Shown here: one piece after another, positions 5,708 through 6,846 of the stretch | Layout of the letters: every line of letters begins with the position of its first letter | Position numbering within the stretch: position 1 is the first letter of the stretch | From: an uncultured Eggerthellaceae bacterium | Lineage (GTDB): Bacteria > Actinomycetota > Coriobacteriia > Coriobacteriales > Eggerthellaceae | Assembly (NCBI GenBank): GCA_934630485.1 | Contig: CAKTWD010000087.1 | Location: forward strand, 1-6,846 | DNA length: 6,846 nt | Reading direction: 5' to 3' | Notes under the pieces: model-generated | The model's input: only the letters and a program-made list of their open reading frames with translations | Database searches by the model: none | What the model was told of the DNA's origin: nothing | Position numbers and translations under genes: made by a program

Positions 5708-6481
5708 ATGTTACTTGCCATCGATGTGGGAAACACTCAAACCGTGATCGGCGTCTACGACGGCGAGAACTTGGTTCATATGTGGCGATTGGGAACTATC
5801 AAGACCAACACCGCCGACGAGCTGCGTTTGAAGGCCCTTTCGCTTCTTAAGGCCGAAGACATTCCCGAAGAGGGCGTTCGCGGCTCGGCGTTAGCCTCGG
5901 TTGTTCCCGCACTGACCGATGCTTGGGTTGATGCGTTGGAGCAGATGCTTGGGGAAGTCCCGCTGGTGTGCTCGGCGGAAACGGCCGGATCGCTTTTCAA
6001 GACCGATTACCCGAATCCGTCCGAGATCGGCGCCGACCGCATTGCCGATGCCGTTGCGGTGAAGAGCCGATATGGCGCGCCGGTTGTGGTGGTTGACTTC
6101 GGCACGGCCACGAACATCGAGGTCATCGACAAGAACGGCGTGTTCATCGGCGGCATCATCGCACCGGGTGTTCAGACGTCGGCTTCCGCTTTGTTCTCGC
6201 ATGCCACGAAGCTGGCGGCCACCGAGCTGATTGATCCCGGCACCGCTATCGGCCGCTCGTCTGCCGAGGCTATTCAGATCGGCATCGTCCGCGGTGAGGC
6301 TGCCCGCGTGGACGGCTTGGTAAGCGGTATCTTCAAACAGTTGGGCTACACTGCGCCGGTTGTCGCGACGGGTGGTCTTGCCCCGCGTGTCGCCAAGGCG
6401 TCAAGCACCATTACCGATGCGAACTCGCAGCTGACGCTTGAAGGCTTGCGCTTGATTTTCGAGAGCGCGACTGCGAAATAG
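5708..6481 (+). CDS. coaX: Type III pantothenate kinase
   Basis: Phosphorylates pantothenate to 4'-phosphopantothenate, the first step of coenzyme A synthesis, in the cytoplasm. The 257-residue length is normal. Motifs of the ASKHA-fold type III family: MLLAIDVGNTQTVIGVYDG at the N terminus (D6 and the phosphate-binding loop), EIGADRIADAV (106-116, where D110 of GADR is the expected general base), VVVVDFGTATNIEVID (about 126-141, with D130), GGIIAPGV, and ATGGLA near the C terminus. In the phosphate-2 loop it has GTATNIE where many relatives have GTATT followed by a residue and D. The start is set by the family N terminus; the frame is open further upstream but that part overlaps the regulator gene. 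AAGGG at 5691-5695 is a distant ribosome site (12 bases). No clear hairpin terminator directly follows, only T-rich stretches at 6493-6503. Confidence 0.95.
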   Translation: MLLAIDVGNTQTVIGVYDGENLVHMWRLGTIKTNTADELRLKALSLLKAEDIPEEGVRGSALASVVPALTDAWVDALEQMLGEVPLVCSAETAGSLFKTDYPNPSEIGADRIADAVAVKSRYGAPVVVVDFGTATNIEVIDKNGVFIGGIIAPGVQTSASALFSHATKLAATELIDPGTAIGRSSAEAIQIGIVRGEAARVDGLVSGIFKQLGYTAPVVATGGLAPRVAKASSTITDANSQLTLEGLRLIFESATAK

Positions 6482-6528
6482 CGTCTGAGCGGTTTTCGTT
6501 TTTGCGATGCTCCCGCCGGATCGCCCGC

Positions 6529-6550
6529 GCACAGAATTTCCCGTTTTGCG
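6529..6550 (+). repeat. Left arm of a 22-bp imperfect inverted repeat
   Basis: Begins GCACA and ends CCCGTTTTGCG. It is complementary to 6676-6697 at 20 of 22 positions, with 125 bases between the arms. Part of this arm (6542-6549, CGTTTTGC) can instead pair with GCAAAACG at 6624-6631. Function unknown: the remains of a small mobile element or an RNA structure are both possible. Confidence 0.7.
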
Positions 6551-6675
6551 ACGTTCCTGCTTCTTTTGGCGTGCCGTTTCTTCTTTTGAACGTGCATGTG
6601 CTGCAAAATTGGCTGCCCGTGTTGCAAAACGCCTGATCAGCGAAGGTGGTCATAATAAGCTGCCGAATCTACTCG

Positions 6676-6697
6676 CGCAAAACGGGAAAATTTGTGC
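6676..6697 (-). repeat. Right arm of the 22-bp imperfect inverted repeat
   Basis: Partner of 6529-6550. It begins CGCAAAACGGG and ends GTGC. Its last three bases are also the first three bases of the 18-bp tandem repeat that starts at 6695. Confidence 0.7.
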
Positions 6698-6735
6698 AAG
6701 GTCCAGGCCGAATGCAAGGTCCAGGCCGAATGCAA
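6695..6735. repeat. 18-bp tandem repeat, about 2.3 copies
   Basis: TGCAAGGTCCAGGCCGAA at 6695-6712 is repeated without change at 6713-6730. TGCAA of a third copy (6731-6735) then runs into an A-rich tract. The exact identity of the two copies suggests recent slippage or duplication. Confidence 0.95.
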
Positions 6736-6741
6736 AAAAGA

Positions 6742-6772
6742 AAGGCGTGGTCCCTGGGAAGGGCCACGCCTT
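6742..6772. terminator. Bidirectional-looking intrinsic terminator
   Basis: AAGGCGTGG (6742-6750) pairs with CCACGCCTT (6764-6772). After a bulged T at 6751, CCC (6752-6754) pairs with GGG (6761-6763), closing on a six-base loop. On the plus strand it is followed by ATTTG, a weak tail. On the minus strand it is followed by TTTCTTTTTT (complement of the A-rich 6734-6743), a strong tail. So it fits best as the terminator of a minus-strand gene entering from the right, and it may also stop coaX read-through. Confidence 0.8.
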
Positions 6773-6846
6773 ATTTGCGACAAGCCGTTTGCAGCTGCGG
6801 GGGTTGCTGGCGGCGAGGTTGAAGCTCCTGCTGTGCTTAGGCAGGC
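6773..6846. other. Right edge, no gene assigned
   Basis: These 74 bases hold no start codon with a ribosome site on the plus strand. On the minus strand one frame meets a TAA at 6839-6837, which could end a gene lying mostly outside the window, consistent with the minus-strand terminator. Too little sequence remains to name it. Confidence 0.3.

Noticed and set aside
6482..6528. Intrinsic terminator directly after coaX
   Set aside because: T-rich stretches are present, but no stem of useful length precedes them; the nearest good hairpin is at 6742-6772.
6346..6653. Two overlapping minus-strand frames of 80 and 93 residues at the coaX 3' end
   Set aside because: They overlap coaX coding sequence, lack ribosome sites and family features, and are rich in Arg and Ser as shadow frames usually are.
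6529..6697. Firm call of a miniature transposable element
   Set aside because: The arms are suitable terminal repeats, but I find no target-site duplication at the borders and no transposase in the window, so it is kept only as a hypothesis.

Overview
The window is a stretch of bacterial chromosome, moderately GC-rich with dense genes. The protein sequences look like the class Coriobacteriia (Eggerthella/Slackia-type Actinomycetota). This placement rests on protein resemblance and on a DHPS-HPPK fusion, and should be read as inference. Every gene seen belongs to a known family; I see no phage, transposase, CRISPR or rRNA/tRNA signal.

Layout. Bases 1-594 hold the 3' end of a folate gene in which dihydropteroate synthase is fused in front of HPPK (FolP-FolK). 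A biotin-protein ligase (birA) follows after 22 bases, probably in the same transcript. After an AT-rich promoter region comes a MATE-family efflux pump (1587-3092), closed by a strong intrinsic terminator (3127-3158). Then bioY, the biotin-binding component of an ECF transporter (3278-3853), has a perfect Shine-Dalgarno. Converging on bioY from the minus strand is a two-component system: an OmpR-type response regulator (5573 down to 4881) followed 6 bases later by its histidine kinase (4874 down to 3843). The kinase and bioY overlap tail-to-tail by 11 bp. Divergent from the regulator is coaX, type III pantothenate kinase (5708-6481). The last 365 bases are non-coding as far as I can tell. They contain a long imperfect inverted repeat, an 18-bp tandem duplication and a bidirectional-looking terminator that probably also closes a minus-strand gene lying beyond the right edge.

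How the genes fit together. Four genes supply or attach cofactors: FolPK (folate), BioY (biotin uptake), BirA (attachment of biotin to carboxylases) and CoaX (first step of CoA synthesis). Biotin and CoA meet at the acyl-CoA carboxylases. BirA lacks the DNA-binding domain of repressor-type BirA, so it is not the obvious regulator of bioY. The kinase has almost no extracytoplasmic domain and so resembles intramembrane-sensing kinases. The MATE pump and two-component system look like an accessory stress/efflux block sitting among cofactor genes; whether they work together is not shown by the sequence.

I did not find a convincing new system. The points most worth a second look are the 3' intergenic repeat cluster (6529-6772), the near-palindrome under the MATE promoter, the inverted repeat in the regulator/coaX divergent region, and the single in-frame stop codon separating regulator from kinase.
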